64,000 bases of DNA, taken from the NCBI GenBank assembly GCA_029060215.1, contig JAIDUK010000034.1:1-64000 (forward strand), given 5' to 3'. Below are positions 32,908 to 43,875 of this stretch, piece after piece. The DNA comes from Alistipes sp. (GTDB taxonomy: Bacteria > Bacteroidota > Bacteroidia > Bacteroidales > Rikenellaceae). Both the position numbers and the translations under genes were made by a program. Under the pieces are notes generated by a model, which was not told the DNA's origin, did no database searches, and worked only from the letters and a program-made list of their open reading frames with translations. Numbering within the stretch: the first letter of the stretch is position 1; each line of letters opens with the position of its first letter.

Positions 32908-33357
32908 CTATTGACGCAAAGAAGCGAAAAAACGGGCCATCAAAGCCTCGCACTCCTCGCGCAAGAGACCCCGGGAAACGGTGGTCTTGGGGTGGAAAAC
33001 CTGCTCGGAATACCGGCGGTAACCCTTCTTGGGGTCGTCGGCCCCCCACACCACGCGCCCGATCTGCGCCCACCCGATGGCCCCGGCGCACATGATGCAA
33101 GGCTCGACGGTGACGTACAACGTACACGACTGCAAATACTTGCCGCCGAGCGTCGAAGCGGCGGCCGTGAGGGCCTGCATCTCGGCATGGGCCGTGGGGT
33201 CGGAGAGCGTCTCGACGAGGTTGTGGCCCCGGCCGACGATGCGCCCCTCGCTGACGACCACCGCACCCACGGGCACCTCCTGCTCGTCGAAGGCCTTGCG
33301 CGCCTCGGCGAGGGCCTGCCGCATGAAATTTTCGTCGGTCTGCTGCTGGTTCTCCAT
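32908..33357 (-). CDS. tadA: tRNA-specific adenosine deaminase
   Basis: 149 residues; deaminates A34 to inosine in tRNA-Arg(ACG). Zinc deaminase motifs HAEMQAL (HAE, about 57-63) and EPCIMCAGAIGWAQI (PCxxC, about 87-101) are intact, with the typical C-terminal FFASLRQ. It stands alone. Confidence 0.94.
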   Translation of the reverse strand: MENQQQTDENFMRQALAEARKAFDEQEVPVGAVVVSEGRIVGRGHNLVETLSDPTAHAEMQALTAAASTLGGKYLQSCTLYVTVEPCIMCAGAIGWAQIGRVVWGADDPKKGYRRYSEQVFHPKTTVSRGLLREECEALMARFFASLRQ

Positions 33358-33383
33358 GTGTCTGATGAATCGTATGTCCGCCC

Positions 33384-33391
33384 CAAAATTA
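33384..33391 (-). promoter_or_regulatory. -7 box for tadA
   Basis: TAATTTTG on the minus strand, 26 nt before the start codon. Confidence 0.55.
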
Positions 33392-33465
33392 ACGAAAATA
33401 GCCCGACCGGCCTACGCCTGCGCGAAAAAATTGCGAATTGTGAATTATGAATTATGAATTTTAGC

Positions 33466-33473
33466 TACCTTTG
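33466..33473 (+). promoter_or_regulatory. -7 box for aspS
   Basis: TACCTTTG, 36 nt before ATG 33510. The upstream TTG at 33471 is inside this box. Confidence 0.65.
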
Positions 33474-33509
33474 TCAATCGCAAGAAGCCAACAAAACACC
33501 TTAATATAT

Positions 33510-35264
<1,755 letters not shown>

Positions 35265-35356
35265 GCCCCGGGAACCGAACGGCGGAGGCGCCCCCCGCTG
35301 CCGACGGGAGCAAAGAGGGAACTCAGACGAAAAAAATACTTAATTTTCAATCGGAT

Positions 35357-36238
35357 ATGAAACACGCATACGTATTTCCGGGTCAGGGCGCTCAAGCCGT
35401 AGGCATGGGCAAAGACCTCTATGACAACGTACCTGCCGCGAAGGAACTCTTCGAGAAAGCCAACGAAATCCTCGGCTTCCGCATCACGGACATCATGTTC
35501 GCAGGCACGGACGAAGAACTCAAACAAACGAAGGTGACGCAACCCGCCGTCTTCCTCCACTCGGTCGTCATGGCCAAGGCGCTGGGCGTGAAGCCCGACG
35601 CCGTAGCGGGCCACTCGCTGGGCGAATTCTCGGCGCTGGTGGTGAGCGGCGCCCTCTCGTTCGAAGACGGTCTGAAACTGGTGTCGAAGCGTGCGCAAGC
35701 CATGCAAGCCGCATGCGAAGCACAACCGGGCACGATGGCCGCCGTACTGGGGCTTGACGACAAGACGGTCGAAGAGATCTGCGCGTCGGTCGACGGCGTA
35801 GTAGTCGCCGCGAACTACAACTGCCCGGGCCAGCTGGTGATCTCGGGAGCGGTGGAAGCCGTAGATGCCGCGTGCGAAAAAGCCAAGGCCGCCGGAGCGC
35901 GCCGCGCCCTGCGACTGCCTGTGGGCGGGGCTTTCCACTCGCCGCTGATGGAACCGGCCAAGCAGGAACTGGAAAAAGCGATCAACGAAGCTCCGTTCCA
36001 GACCCCGACGTGCCCGATCTACCAGAACGTCGATGCCAAACCCTACACCGACCCTGCACAGATCAAGGCCAACCTCATCGCCCAGCTGACGGCTCCGGTG
36101 CGTTGGACCTACATCGTCAAGCAAATGCTGTCCGACGGAGTGACGGAATTCACCGAACTGGGCCCCGGCACGGTGCTGCAAGGTCTGATCCGCAAGGTCG
36201 ACGCCGAAGCGACGGTAGAATCGAAATCGACCCTCTGA
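35357..36238 (+). CDS. fabD: Malonyl-CoA:ACP transacylase
   Basis: 293 residues; loads malonate onto acyl carrier protein for fatty acid synthesis. FPGQGAQAVGMG near the N-terminus, nucleophile GHSLGEFSAL (Ser at about 90), and the catalytic His in GGAFHSPLM (about 197). ATG 35357 is the natural start; the longer upstream frame is a shadow of aspS. A terminator follows at 36326. Confidence 0.95.
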   Translation: MKHAYVFPGQGAQAVGMGKDLYDNVPAAKELFEKANEILGFRITDIMFAGTDEELKQTKVTQPAVFLHSVVMAKALGVKPDAVAGHSLGEFSALVVSGALSFEDGLKLVSKRAQAMQAACEAQPGTMAAVLGLDDKTVEEICASVDGVVVAANYNCPGQLVISGAVEAVDAACEKAKAAGARRALRLPVGGAFHSPLMEPAKQELEKAINEAPFQTPTCPIYQNVDAKPYTDPAQIKANLIAQLTAPVRWTYIVKQMLSDGVTEFTELGPGTVLQGLIRKVDAEATVESKSTL

Positions 36239-36325
36239 GGCGGCCGCGATCTTATAGCCGCCCGGGGAGTGCGGCCCCCGGACCGACGGGGCGCACGCCG
36301 CGCCGGAACGAAAAAACCGCACGAA

Positions 36326-36360
36326 AAAGGAAGGCTTTGGGAATCAAGGCCTTCCTTTAT
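36326..36360 (+). terminator. Intrinsic terminator of fabD
   Basis: Stem AAAGGAAGGC/GCCTTCCTTT around a short loop, followed by TATTTATTG. Confidence 0.85.
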
Positions 36361-36429
36361 TTATTGTTTTCGGCGAGCGGAAAATTCCTAAAATTCATTA
36401 AGAACCGAGCGTATTTCTAAAATATTGCG

Positions 36430-36437
36430 TATATTTG
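36430..36437 (+). promoter_or_regulatory. -7 box for the ROK gene
   Basis: TATATTTG, 27 nt before ATG 36465. Confidence 0.65.
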
Positions 36438-36464
36438 CAGCGATCGCAAAAAAACACACACAGA

Positions 36465-37697
36465 ATGGCATCGCTGACCGAATTTTTCAACAAACACGAA
36501 GACGAAACCCTCAAAGGCATTTCCCACAAGAACAGCCTTATCAAGCGCAACATCATAGCGCACATGGCCATCCACGGCGAATGCACCCTCTCGGAACTGA
36601 CCAAGGAACTGCACATCAGCGTCCCGACGATCACCAAACTGGTGCAGGAGCTGGTCGACGAAAACATCGTATCGGATCTGGGCAAGGTCGAGACCCCGGG
36701 CGGCCGCCGCCCCAATGTCTTCGGGCTGGCCAACTCGGCCATCTACTTCGCAGGCGTGAACGTCGGCCGCGACAACATGCGGTTCCTGATCACCGACCTG
36801 CAAAACAACATCATCAAGGAAGAAAACGACTTCACGTTCGAACTGCAAGACCGCCCGCAGTGCATGGAACGCATCTGCTCGAGCATCGAAGAATTCATAG
36901 CCGGCTGCGGAATAGACCGCGGCAAGATTCTGGGGCTGGGCGTCTGCATGACGGGCCGCGTGAACCCCGAGACGGGCCGCAGCTACAAATATTTCACCGC
37001 CTCGGAACAATCGCTGCGCGAGATGCTGGAAGAACGCGTGGGAATACGCGTACTGCTCGAAAACGACACCCGGGCTCGCTGCTACGCCGAATACACGTGC
37101 GGCAAATCGAACGAAGACCGCAACGTACTCTACCTGCACATGGGCCGCGGCGTAGCCATCGGCATCGTGGTCGACGGCCAACTCTACCGCGGCAAGAGCG
37201 GATTTGCGGGCGAATTCGGCCACATACCCTTTTTCGACAACGAAATCATCTGCTCGTGCGGCAAGAAAGGGTGTCTGGAGACCGAAGTATCGGGCATCGC
37301 CATCGAAGACAAGATGTGCCGGATGATCGAAAAAGGGGTCAACACCATCCTGCGCGAGAAGTACGACCAACAAAAGACCATCCACATCGATGACATCATA
37401 GCCGCGGCGAAGAACGACGACAACCTATCGATCGAACTGATCGAAGAAGCGGGCGAAAAAGTGGGCAAGGCCGTGGCTTTCCTGATCAACACGTTCAACC
37501 CGGAGACGGTGATCGTGGGCGGCAATCTGGCCGCGGCGGGCGACTATGTCATGCTGCCGCTCAAATCGGCGACGAACAAATATTCGCTCAACCTTGTCTA
37601 CAAAGACACCAAATTCCGGGTCTCGAAGATGAGCGAAAACGCCAACGCATGGGGCGTGGCGATGCTTATCCGCAACAAAGTCATCGGCCTGCTCTGA
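36465..37697 (+). CDS. ROK-family transcriptional regulator (NagC/Mlc type)
   Basis: 410 residues. N-terminal winged helix (about 20-75: ECTLSELTKELHISVPTITKLVQELVDENIV) fused to a ROK domain with the GxGxG-type hinge and the zinc site CSCGKKGCLE (about 264-273). The ROK signature region GRGVAIGIVVDGQLYRGKSGFAGEFGHI is complete. Expected to repress sugar-catabolic genes and release DNA on binding a sugar or phosphosugar; the operator and effector are not known. The GNAT gene follows 32 nt downstream. Confidence 0.9.
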   Translation: MASLTEFFNKHEDETLKGISHKNSLIKRNIIAHMAIHGECTLSELTKELHISVPTITKLVQELVDENIVSDLGKVETPGGRRPNVFGLANSAIYFAGVNVGRDNMRFLITDLQNNIIKEENDFTFELQDRPQCMERICSSIEEFIAGCGIDRGKILGLGVCMTGRVNPETGRSYKYFTASEQSLREMLEERVGIRVLLENDTRARCYAEYTCGKSNEDRNVLYLHMGRGVAIGIVVDGQLYRGKSGFAGEFGHIPFFDNEIICSCGKKGCLETEVSGIAIEDKMCRMIEKGVNTILREKYDQQKTIHIDDIIAAAKNDDNLSIELIEEAGEKVGKAVAFLINTFNPETVIVGGNLAAAGDYVMLPLKSATNKYSLNLVYKDTKFRVSKMSENANAWGVAMLIRNKVIGLL

Positions 37698-37729
37698 AGC
37701 AGCGGCGCATACCCGAACCCCCTCCTCGC

Positions 37730-38263
37730 ATGACGGCAGCGACAACCCTCGAAGGCCGCACGGTACGGCTGCGGGCCGTGGAACCGAACGACGTGGAGAC
37801 CATGTACCTTTGGGAAAACGACCCCGAGGTATGGCGCGTGAGCGGCACTTTGGCACCATTTTCGCGGCACACGCTGATGAAATTCGTCGAGGAACAGCAG
37901 GCCGACGTCTACCTGACGCGCCAGCTGCGACTGATCATCGAGAATCCCGAGGGAACGGCCGTGGGCACGCTCGACCTTTTCGAACTGGACCCCCTCAACC
38001 GCCGCGCCGGCGTAGGCATACTGATCTACCAACGGTCGCAGCGGGGCCGGGGATACGCTTCCGAAGCGCTCGAACTCCTCAAGGGCTATGCACGCCGGAC
38101 ACTGGGCCTGCACCAGCTCTGGTGCGACGTAGGCGCCGACAACGAAGCGAGCCTGCGCCTTTTCGGCCGGGCCGGATTCGTCCGGACGGGCTGCAAACGC
38201 GACTGGACCCTCACCCCGGAAGGCTTCCGCGACCTGCTGACCCTGCAACTGATAATGGATTGA
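37730..38263 (+). CDS. GNAT-family N-acetyltransferase (RimJ/RimL type)
   Basis: 177 residues. GNAT fold with acetyl-CoA loop YQRSQRGRGYASEALELL (Q/RxxGxG/A) and C-terminal RLFGRAGFVRTGCKRDW. Start ATG 37730; upstream in-frame residues belong to the ROK gene shadow. Substrate unknown: ribosomal protein N-termini, an antibiotic or a small amine. Confidence 0.87.
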   Translation: MTAATTLEGRTVRLRAVEPNDVETMYLWENDPEVWRVSGTLAPFSRHTLMKFVEEQQADVYLTRQLRLIIENPEGTAVGTLDLFELDPLNRRAGVGILIYQRSQRGRGYASEALELLKGYARRTLGLHQLWCDVGADNEASLRLFGRAGFVRTGCKRDWTLTPEGFRDLLTLQLIMD

Positions 38264-38307
38264 GAAACCTCGCAAGAGTTATTTACCAATTTATTATCTG
38301 TTTCGCT

Positions 38308-38751
38308 ATGAAAAAAACATTCGCCACACTGGCTTTGGCCCTGTGCGCCACAACGGGCCTCTTCGCAGGCAACATCAAGGAATCGTCGGTTCCGGCCGTC
38401 GTGAAAAGCTACGTCATGAAGACCTACCCGCGCGTGTCGCCCGTGGAGTGGAACTACGAGGAGAAAGGCAACTACTACACCGCCGAATTCAAGATCGACG
38501 GCGCCGACTACAACCTCGACATCTCGCCCGAAGGCACGCTCATCAATTCGACCAACGAAATCGCAGCCACGCAGCTGCCCGCAGCCGCCAACGCCTACAT
38601 CGCCAAGCAATTCCCCGGTTTTCAGGTGAAGGAGGCCCGTAAACTCGTGCGCCGCGGCTCGACCTACTACGAGGCCGACATCCACGGACAGAACAGCAAC
38701 CAGATGCTGACCTTCTCGGAGAGCGGCAAACTGCTCGACAAACAATTGTAA
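38308..38751 (+). CDS. Secreted PepSY-like (beta-lactamase-inhibitor-like) protein
   Basis: 147 residues. Sec signal (MKKTFATLALALCATTGLFAG), then two similar alpha-beta-beta units (AVVKSYVMKTYPRVSPVEWNYEEKGNYYTAEFKIDG and AANAYIAKQFPGFQVKEARKLVRRGSTYYEADIHG), the BLIP-like/PepSY pattern common in Bacteroidales. Function unknown. The hairpin at 38835-38866 is a probable terminator. Confidence 0.83.
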   Translation: MKKTFATLALALCATTGLFAGNIKESSVPAVVKSYVMKTYPRVSPVEWNYEEKGNYYTAEFKIDGADYNLDISPEGTLINSTNEIAATQLPAAANAYIAKQFPGFQVKEARKLVRRGSTYYEADIHGQNSNQMLTFSESGKLLDKQL

Positions 38752-38823
38752 GACGACTGCGCACGCTCCGCACGGCCGGACCTCGGGCCCCCAGCCCGGC
38801 AACGGCCGCCGCGACGCGCAACG

Positions 38824-39399
38824 CTATCGGATCGAAAAAGCCCTCAGCTCACGCGAGAGGGCTTTTTCATGCCCGCCGGTCAGGCGGTCGACCAACGCGT
38901 GGAAACGGGGCGAATGGTTGTGGTGGACGGTATGGCAGAGCTCGTGGATGATGACGAAATCGCGCAGATGCTCGGGCAGCGTCATCAGAAAGAGGCTGAG
39001 CGAAATGCGGTTGCGGCCCGAACAACTCCCCCACTTGGTGCGGGCGGCCCGGATGGCGAGCGATTCGTACTTCAACCCGGTCTGCCGCGAGAGCCGCTCG
39101 ATGCGGGCGGGCAAGTCGGCCTTCGCAGCGCGGCGCAGCTGCTCGACACGGGCTTTCTCCTCGTCGGGCGGAAGGGCCGGGGGAAGGGCTGCGCGCCGAG
39201 CCGCCAGACGCTTGCGGGCGCACTCGACCCATGCGGCTTTCTCGTCGAGAAAAGCCAAGGCCCGCCGCTGCGACACGCCGCGCGGAAACGACACCCGCAC
39301 CTCGCCCGAGGGCCGCACCCGGATGGCGATGCGCCGGGCCCGCGGCGACTGCGCAAGCGTCACCTCGCCCAACCGGGGATGGTTCAACACCGCAATCAT
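38824..39399 (-). CDS. YgjP-like (DUF45) zinc metallopeptidase family protein
   Basis: 191 residues. Predicted zinc site HELCHTVHHNHSPRFH (HExxH plus downstream His) near residue 150, preceded by RTKWGSCSGRNRISLS, which is diagnostic of the YgjP/DUF45 family. Role unknown; some members act on DNA-protein complexes. ATG 39399 overlaps the stop of the upstream membrane-protein gene by 4 nt. Its last codons form a hairpin that also looks like a bidirectional terminator. Confidence 0.88.
   Translation of the reverse strand: MIAVLNHPRLGEVTLAQSPRARRIAIRVRPSGEVRVSFPRGVSQRRALAFLDEKAAWVECARKRLAARRAALPPALPPDEEKARVEQLRRAAKADLPARIERLSRQTGLKYESLAIRAARTKWGSCSGRNRISLSLFLMTLPEHLRDFVIIHELCHTVHHNHSPRFHALVDRLTGGHEKALSRELRAFSIR
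38835..38866. terminator. Bidirectional terminator inside the 3' end of the YgjP gene
   Basis: 11-bp stem AAAAAGCCCTC/GAGGGCTTTTT. It serves the PepSY gene (+, stop 38751) and lies within the final codons of the minus-strand gene. Confidence 0.72.
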
Positions 39400-41135
39400 C
39401 GGGTCAGCACGACGTCGACGTCGGCCCCCTCGATGCGAAGCACCGAACCGTCGCGTTCGAACCTCACCTCGGAAAAGACAACGGCCAGCTCCGGGGTGGT
39501 GTAAACCAACAATTTGTCGTTGTTTTTCCGAATCACGGCTTCGTCCGGCACGCTCCCCTCGGGGATTCCGGCCTGCCGCAGCAGATGGCCGAGAAGCTGC
39601 TCCCTCGGAATGACGGCATCGGGACGCACCGCCCCGAAATGGATGCGCAAAGCACTGTCGTCCAACAGATAATAGGGCGCGTCGCCCGACTTCCAATCTC
39701 GCCAACACGTGTAGAGCGTCGAATAACCGCCGAGCGTCTCGACGCCAAAACCCCTCGGGGCCTCGGCGCTCCAAACCACCTCGACCACCTCGACCGTATC
39801 GGCCGCCCTGTTCCAGCCGTAGATCACGTAATCGGCATACGCTTGCGGAACGGCGGCGCGGATTTCGCGCATCGGCACGCCGAACTGCCCGAACAACACC
39901 GTATCGCGGTCGGCGACATAGTCGGCCGCCTCGTAGAAAGTGCGGAAATCGGCTTTGCGGGCGCTGTCGATCTGCCGGAAGGCATCGAGCTGCAAGGTGC
40001 CGTCGGGGCGGAGAAGATCCAACCGACCGGCTGCCGTCAAGGCGCGGCGCAACTGCGACCGCACGGCGATCCGCTCGGGCCCGAGAACCGGCACGTAAGC
40101 GACCGAAGCGAAGACGACGAAAGCCGCCGCACAAACCCATCGGTAGCGAGCCGTCCGGGGCGCGAGGAAGCAGAAAACGCAAAGCGTCATGACCCCGCCG
40201 CAGATCACGAGCCACACGCGCGGCTCGGTGAGCCCGTATTCGCCGATGCGCCGAGCGACGCCGACCCAAAACAAGAGGAGCAGCGGCAGCGAAACGAGAC
40301 TGAAGCGGTCGAAGAACCAATCGTAGCGCCGCTTCTCCAAAACGAGCTGCAACGCCTTGACGCACAAGGCCACAAGGGTGAACCCGAAGACGAGGTAGGC
40401 CACGCCGCCCTCGGGCAACGACCACGTAAAGAGGATTTTGGCGGCGTAGAGGTAGAGGATGGCCGTATAGATGAGCAGCGCCGGAGCGACGATGTAATCG
40501 AGCAAGACCGTGAGGATGCGGTTGCCCTCGATGACGGCATCGCGCCACCGCTGGGCCATCAGCAGGAACAGGCAGGGTGCGGCCAACGATTCGGCCAAGA
40601 TGACGGCATACATCCACACGTGCTCGATCCAATCGCCCCGCAAGCCGAAGATATAGGTCGTGGAAAAGAGGATGGCGGCGAAAAGCCCCAACGCGACGTT
40701 GGCGAACAACTCGGCCAGCAACAACGACCGCAGCCACACGAGGGTGTCGCTGACGAACCGCTCGTTGCGGGCCCCGCGGCGGCAAAGCAACAGCGCCAGC
40801 GGCGAGAGAATCAGCAGGCTGACGAGGTACTGCGTACTACCGATCCACCCGTTCAGCCCGCTCCACACCGAAAGCGGAATCAACGGCATCCACGACACCC
40901 AATAGACCCTGCGCCACGGCCCGCCGCCGGCCAACCGGTTGACAGCCAACGCCAACACGAAGAACAACGGCACGACAGCCGCCCGGCAATAACCCTGCGA
41001 CCACTCGGCCTCGTAGGCCGCGAACCACACCGCGCAGGCATAGGCGGCCAAAGCCAACTCGACGGGGTAGCTGCGCACCACCTGCGACATCCCCTCGCGG
41101 AAGATGCGCCAATAATGTTTCGGACTGAATTTCAT
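39396..41135 (-). CDS. DUF4153-family membrane protein
   Basis: 579 residues. About twelve to thirteen hydrophobic segments in the N-terminal two thirds, then a soluble C-terminal part (about 400-579). Matches the DUF4153 organisation known in Bacteroidota; function unknown. ATG 41135 is preferred to the much longer frame upstream, which is a shadow of rlmB. Operon partner of the YgjP gene (4-nt overlap); rlmB lies 11 nt upstream. Confidence 0.8.
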   Translation of the reverse strand: MKFSPKHYWRIFREGMSQVVRSYPVELALAAYACAVWFAAYEAEWSQGYCRAAVVPLFFVLALAVNRLAGGGPWRRVYWVSWMPLIPLSVWSGLNGWIGSTQYLVSLLILSPLALLLCRRGARNERFVSDTLVWLRSLLLAELFANVALGLFAAILFSTTYIFGLRGDWIEHVWMYAVILAESLAAPCLFLLMAQRWRDAVIEGNRILTVLLDYIVAPALLIYTAILYLYAAKILFTWSLPEGGVAYLVFGFTLVALCVKALQLVLEKRRYDWFFDRFSLVSLPLLLLFWVGVARRIGEYGLTEPRVWLVICGGVMTLCVFCFLAPRTARYRWVCAAAFVVFASVAYVPVLGPERIAVRSQLRRALTAAGRLDLLRPDGTLQLDAFRQIDSARKADFRTFYEAADYVADRDTVLFGQFGVPMREIRAAVPQAYADYVIYGWNRAADTVEVVEVVWSAEAPRGFGVETLGGYSTLYTCWRDWKSGDAPYYLLDDSALRIHFGAVRPDAVIPREQLLGHLLRQAGIPEGSVPDEAVIRKNNDKLLVYTTPELAVVFSEVRFERDGSVLRIEGADVDVVLTR

Positions 41136-41146
41136 GGAAGTAAGGT

Positions 41147-41881
41147 TTATTCTCCGATCCGCTGCCGCACGACCTCGAAGAGCATGACGGCGGCGGCGGC
41201 CGAGACGTTCAACGACTCGATATGGCCGATGAGCGGAATGGCCAACTGCTCGTCGCACAACTTCAACACCTCTTTGGAAATGCCGGTATCCTCGGCCCCC
41301 ATGACGATGACCGTAGGCTTGCGGAAATCGGCGTCGTAGAGCAATTTGCGGCTTTTCTCGGTAGCGGCGACGACCTGAAAGCCCTCGGCCTGCAAGGCCT
41401 TGAGCGTGTTGCGCACCGACCCGACGCGGCAGACGGGGATGGCCGCCAACGCTCCGGCCGACGAACGGATGGCCTCGGCGTTGACCGGAGCGGAATTCTT
41501 GAGCGGCGCGATCAGTCCGTGGGCCCCGGCGCACTCGGCCGAGCGGGCGATGGCCCCGAAGTTGCGGACGTCGGTGACGCCGTCGAAGAGCACGATGAGG
41601 GGCGTCTCGTCGTCGGGCACGCGCTCCAGAATGTCCGCGAGTTCGACATAGGCGATCGCGGCGGTCTGAGCCACGACACCTTGGTGGTTGCCGCGCGTGA
41701 GGCGGTTGAGCTTCTCGACGGGCACCTCCTGATAACGCATGCGGTGACGCGCGCAGAGGTCTTTCAACTCCTGCATCAGTTGGCCGTCGGCCCCCTTGCG
41801 GATGTAGAGCCGCTCGATCTGCCGGCCCGCCTCGATGGCCTCGGCCACGGGCCGGATGCCGAAAATAAGATTATCGTTCAT
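41147..41881 (-). CDS. rlmB: 23S rRNA (guanosine-2'-O)-methyltransferase family (TrmH/SpoU, RlmB-like)
   Basis: A 244-residue SPOUT methyltransferase. N-terminal SpoU substrate-binding domain (IFGIRPVAEAIEAG...), then DGVTDVRNFGAIARSAECAG (motif 1, about 115-134), VIVMGAEDTGISKEVLKLCDEQLAIPLIGHIESLNVSAAAAVMLFE (motifs 2-3). The RlmB versus other TrmH specificity is inferred from length and domain order. Directly followed by DUF4153 and preceded by the ABC-F gene (1-nt gap). Confidence 0.9.
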   Translation of the reverse strand: MNDNLIFGIRPVAEAIEAGRQIERLYIRKGADGQLMQELKDLCARHRMRYQEVPVEKLNRLTRGNHQGVVAQTAAIAYVELADILERVPDDETPLIVLFDGVTDVRNFGAIARSAECAGAHGLIAPLKNSAPVNAEAIRSSAGALAAIPVCRVGSVRNTLKALQAEGFQVVAATEKSRKLLYDADFRKPTVIVMGAEDTGISKEVLKLCDEQLAIPLIGHIESLNVSAAAAVMLFEVVRQRIGE

Positions 41882-41882
41882 A

Positions 41883-43823
41883 TTATTGTTCTTCCGTGAT
41901 CTCCAATTCGTACGATGCTTTCTCCCACTCGTGCATCTGGTGGTCGTAACGGGCCTTCAACTCGTTGTAAGCCTTGTAATCGTCCTCGTTATACTCGGTG
42001 GCGGCGGCGAAGCGGGCGTCGAAATCGGCGATCCGGCGCTCGATGTCGGCCAAATCGGCTTCGATCGCCTCGACGGCCTTGCGGAGCTTGCGCACCAGCT
42101 TCTCCTGCTCCTTTTTCTGCTCGTAGGAGAGCTTGCCGGAATTGGCGGCAGGCTTCTCCGCAGTGCCCTTGGCCTTTGCGGGGGCGTCGCGACGCTCGAT
42201 CTCCTGCAACGATTCGACCTTGCGCTTTTCGAGGAAATAGTAGATGCCGCCGAGGTACTCCTTGACGGCCCCGTCGCGGAACTCGTAGACCTTGTCGACC
42301 ATGCCGTCGAGGAACTCGCGGTCGTGCGAAACGACGACGACCGTGCCGTCGTACTTCATGATGGCGCTCTTGAGGATGTCCTTGGAACGCATGTCCATGT
42401 GGTTGGTAGGCTCGTCGAGCACCAACAGGTTGCGCGGCTCGAGCATCATGCGGGCCATGGCCAGACGCGCCCGTTCGCCGCCCGAAAGGACCTTGACCTT
42501 CTTGTCGATGTCCTCGCCGCGGAAGAGGAAAGCCCCCAAGATGTCGCGCAGGCGCGTGCGGATGTCGCCCACGGCGACGCGGTCGAGGGTGTCGTAGACG
42601 GTGAACTCGCCGTCCATCAGGTCGTCCTGATTCTGCGCGTAGTAGCCTATGTTGACATTGGCCCCCAGCCGGACCGAACCCTCGGTGGGGGTCAACTGGC
42701 CGACGAGCATGCGGGCCAAAGTGGTCTTGCCCTCGCCGTTGCGGCCCACCAGCGCGATGCGGTCGCCCTTGCCGATAGTAAAGTTCGCGCCGCTGAAGAC
42801 GTGCTTCTCTCCGAACGACATGCCGACGTCCTTGATTTCGGCCACGACCTGCCCCGAACGCGGCGCAGGAGGGAACTTGATGTTGAGCGTGGCGAGGTCC
42901 TCCTCCTCGATTTCGAGCCGGTCGAGCCGCTCCAGCTGCTTGATGCGCGACTGCACCTGATTGGACTTGGTGGGCTTGTAGCGGAACTTCTCGATGAACT
43001 CCTCGGTCTTCTCGATCATGCGCTGCTGGTTCTCGTAGGCCGCGAGCTGCTGGGCCCGGCGCTCGGCGCGCAGGACCACATACTTGGAATAGGAAACCTT
43101 GTAGTCGGTGACCTTGCCCAACGAAAGCTCGACGGTGCGGTTGGTCACGTTGTCGAGGAAAGCACGGTCGTGCGAGATGAGCAGCACAGCGCCGCTGTAG
43201 TTGCGCAGGTACTCCTCGAGCCACTGGATCGACTCGATGTCGAGGTGGTTGGTGGGCTCGTCCAAGAGGAAGATCGACGGCCGCCGCAGGAGCAGCTTGG
43301 CCAGTTCGATGCGCATGCGCCAGCCGCCCGAAAACTCGCTGGTGGCGCGCCCGAAGTCCTCGCGCTTGAACCCGAGGCCCAAGAGGGTCTTCTCGATGTC
43401 GGCGTCGCGCGTCTCGCCGCCGAGGATGTGGTAGCGGTCCTGCGCGTCGTTGAGCCGGTGCAGGAGCTGCTCGTAATCGGTGCTCTGGTAGTCGGTGCGC
43501 TCGGCGATTTCGCGCGTGAGCCGCTCGATCTCGGCCTCCAGCCGCAACACCTCCCCGAAAGCCTTGGCCGTCTCGTCGACGAGCGTGGTGGTGTCGGCCA
43601 CGCGCATGGTCTGCGGCAGGTAGCCGATCGAACACTCGCCGTTGACCGTGACGGCCCCCGAAGTGGGCTGCTGCTCGCCGGTGATGATGCGCAGGAGCGT
43701 GGTTTTGCCCGCGCCGTTCTTGCCCACGAGCCCGATGCGGTCCTTGGGATTGATCAGAAACGAGATATTGTCGAAAAGGGTCCAGCCGCCGTAGCTGACC
43801 GTGAGGTTGTCTAAGGAAATCAT
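41883..43823 (-). CDS. ABC-F family ATPase (YdiF/Uup-like ribosome-associated factor)
   Basis: A 646-residue protein with two ABC domains and no membrane part: Walker A GKNGAGKTT (about 35-43) and GRNGEGKTT (about 365-373), signatures FSGGWRMR and LSGGERAR, a linker with basic helices, and a C-terminal coiled coil (KLVRKLRKAVEAIEADLADIERRI). ABC-F proteins act on the ribosome. ATG 43823 begins only 4 nt after the -7 box, so the message is probably leaderless. Confidence 0.93.
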   Translation of the reverse strand: MISLDNLTVSYGGWTLFDNISFLINPKDRIGLVGKNGAGKTTLLRIITGEQQPTSGAVTVNGECSIGYLPQTMRVADTTTLVDETAKAFGEVLRLEAEIERLTREIAERTDYQSTDYEQLLHRLNDAQDRYHILGGETRDADIEKTLLGLGFKREDFGRATSEFSGGWRMRIELAKLLLRRPSIFLLDEPTNHLDIESIQWLEEYLRNYSGAVLLISHDRAFLDNVTNRTVELSLGKVTDYKVSYSKYVVLRAERRAQQLAAYENQQRMIEKTEEFIEKFRYKPTKSNQVQSRIKQLERLDRLEIEEEDLATLNIKFPPAPRSGQVVAEIKDVGMSFGEKHVFSGANFTIGKGDRIALVGRNGEGKTTLARMLVGQLTPTEGSVRLGANVNIGYYAQNQDDLMDGEFTVYDTLDRVAVGDIRTRLRDILGAFLFRGEDIDKKVKVLSGGERARLAMARMMLEPRNLLVLDEPTNHMDMRSKDILKSAIMKYDGTVVVVSHDREFLDGMVDKVYEFRDGAVKEYLGGIYYFLEKRKVESLQEIERRDAPAKAKGTAEKPAANSGKLSYEQKKEQEKLVRKLRKAVEAIEADLADIERRIADFDARFAAATEYNEDDYKAYNELKARYDHQMHEWEKASYELEITEEQ

Positions 43824-43827
43824 AGCA

Positions 43828-43835
43828 CAAAGGTA
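43828..43835 (-). promoter_or_regulatory. -7 box for the ABC-F-rlmB operon
   Basis: TACCTTTG on the minus strand, 4 nt from the ATG. Confidence 0.65.
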
Positions 43836-43875
43836 GTGAATTCCGGCGACTTTCGCCCCATGTCCGGCCGGGAAT

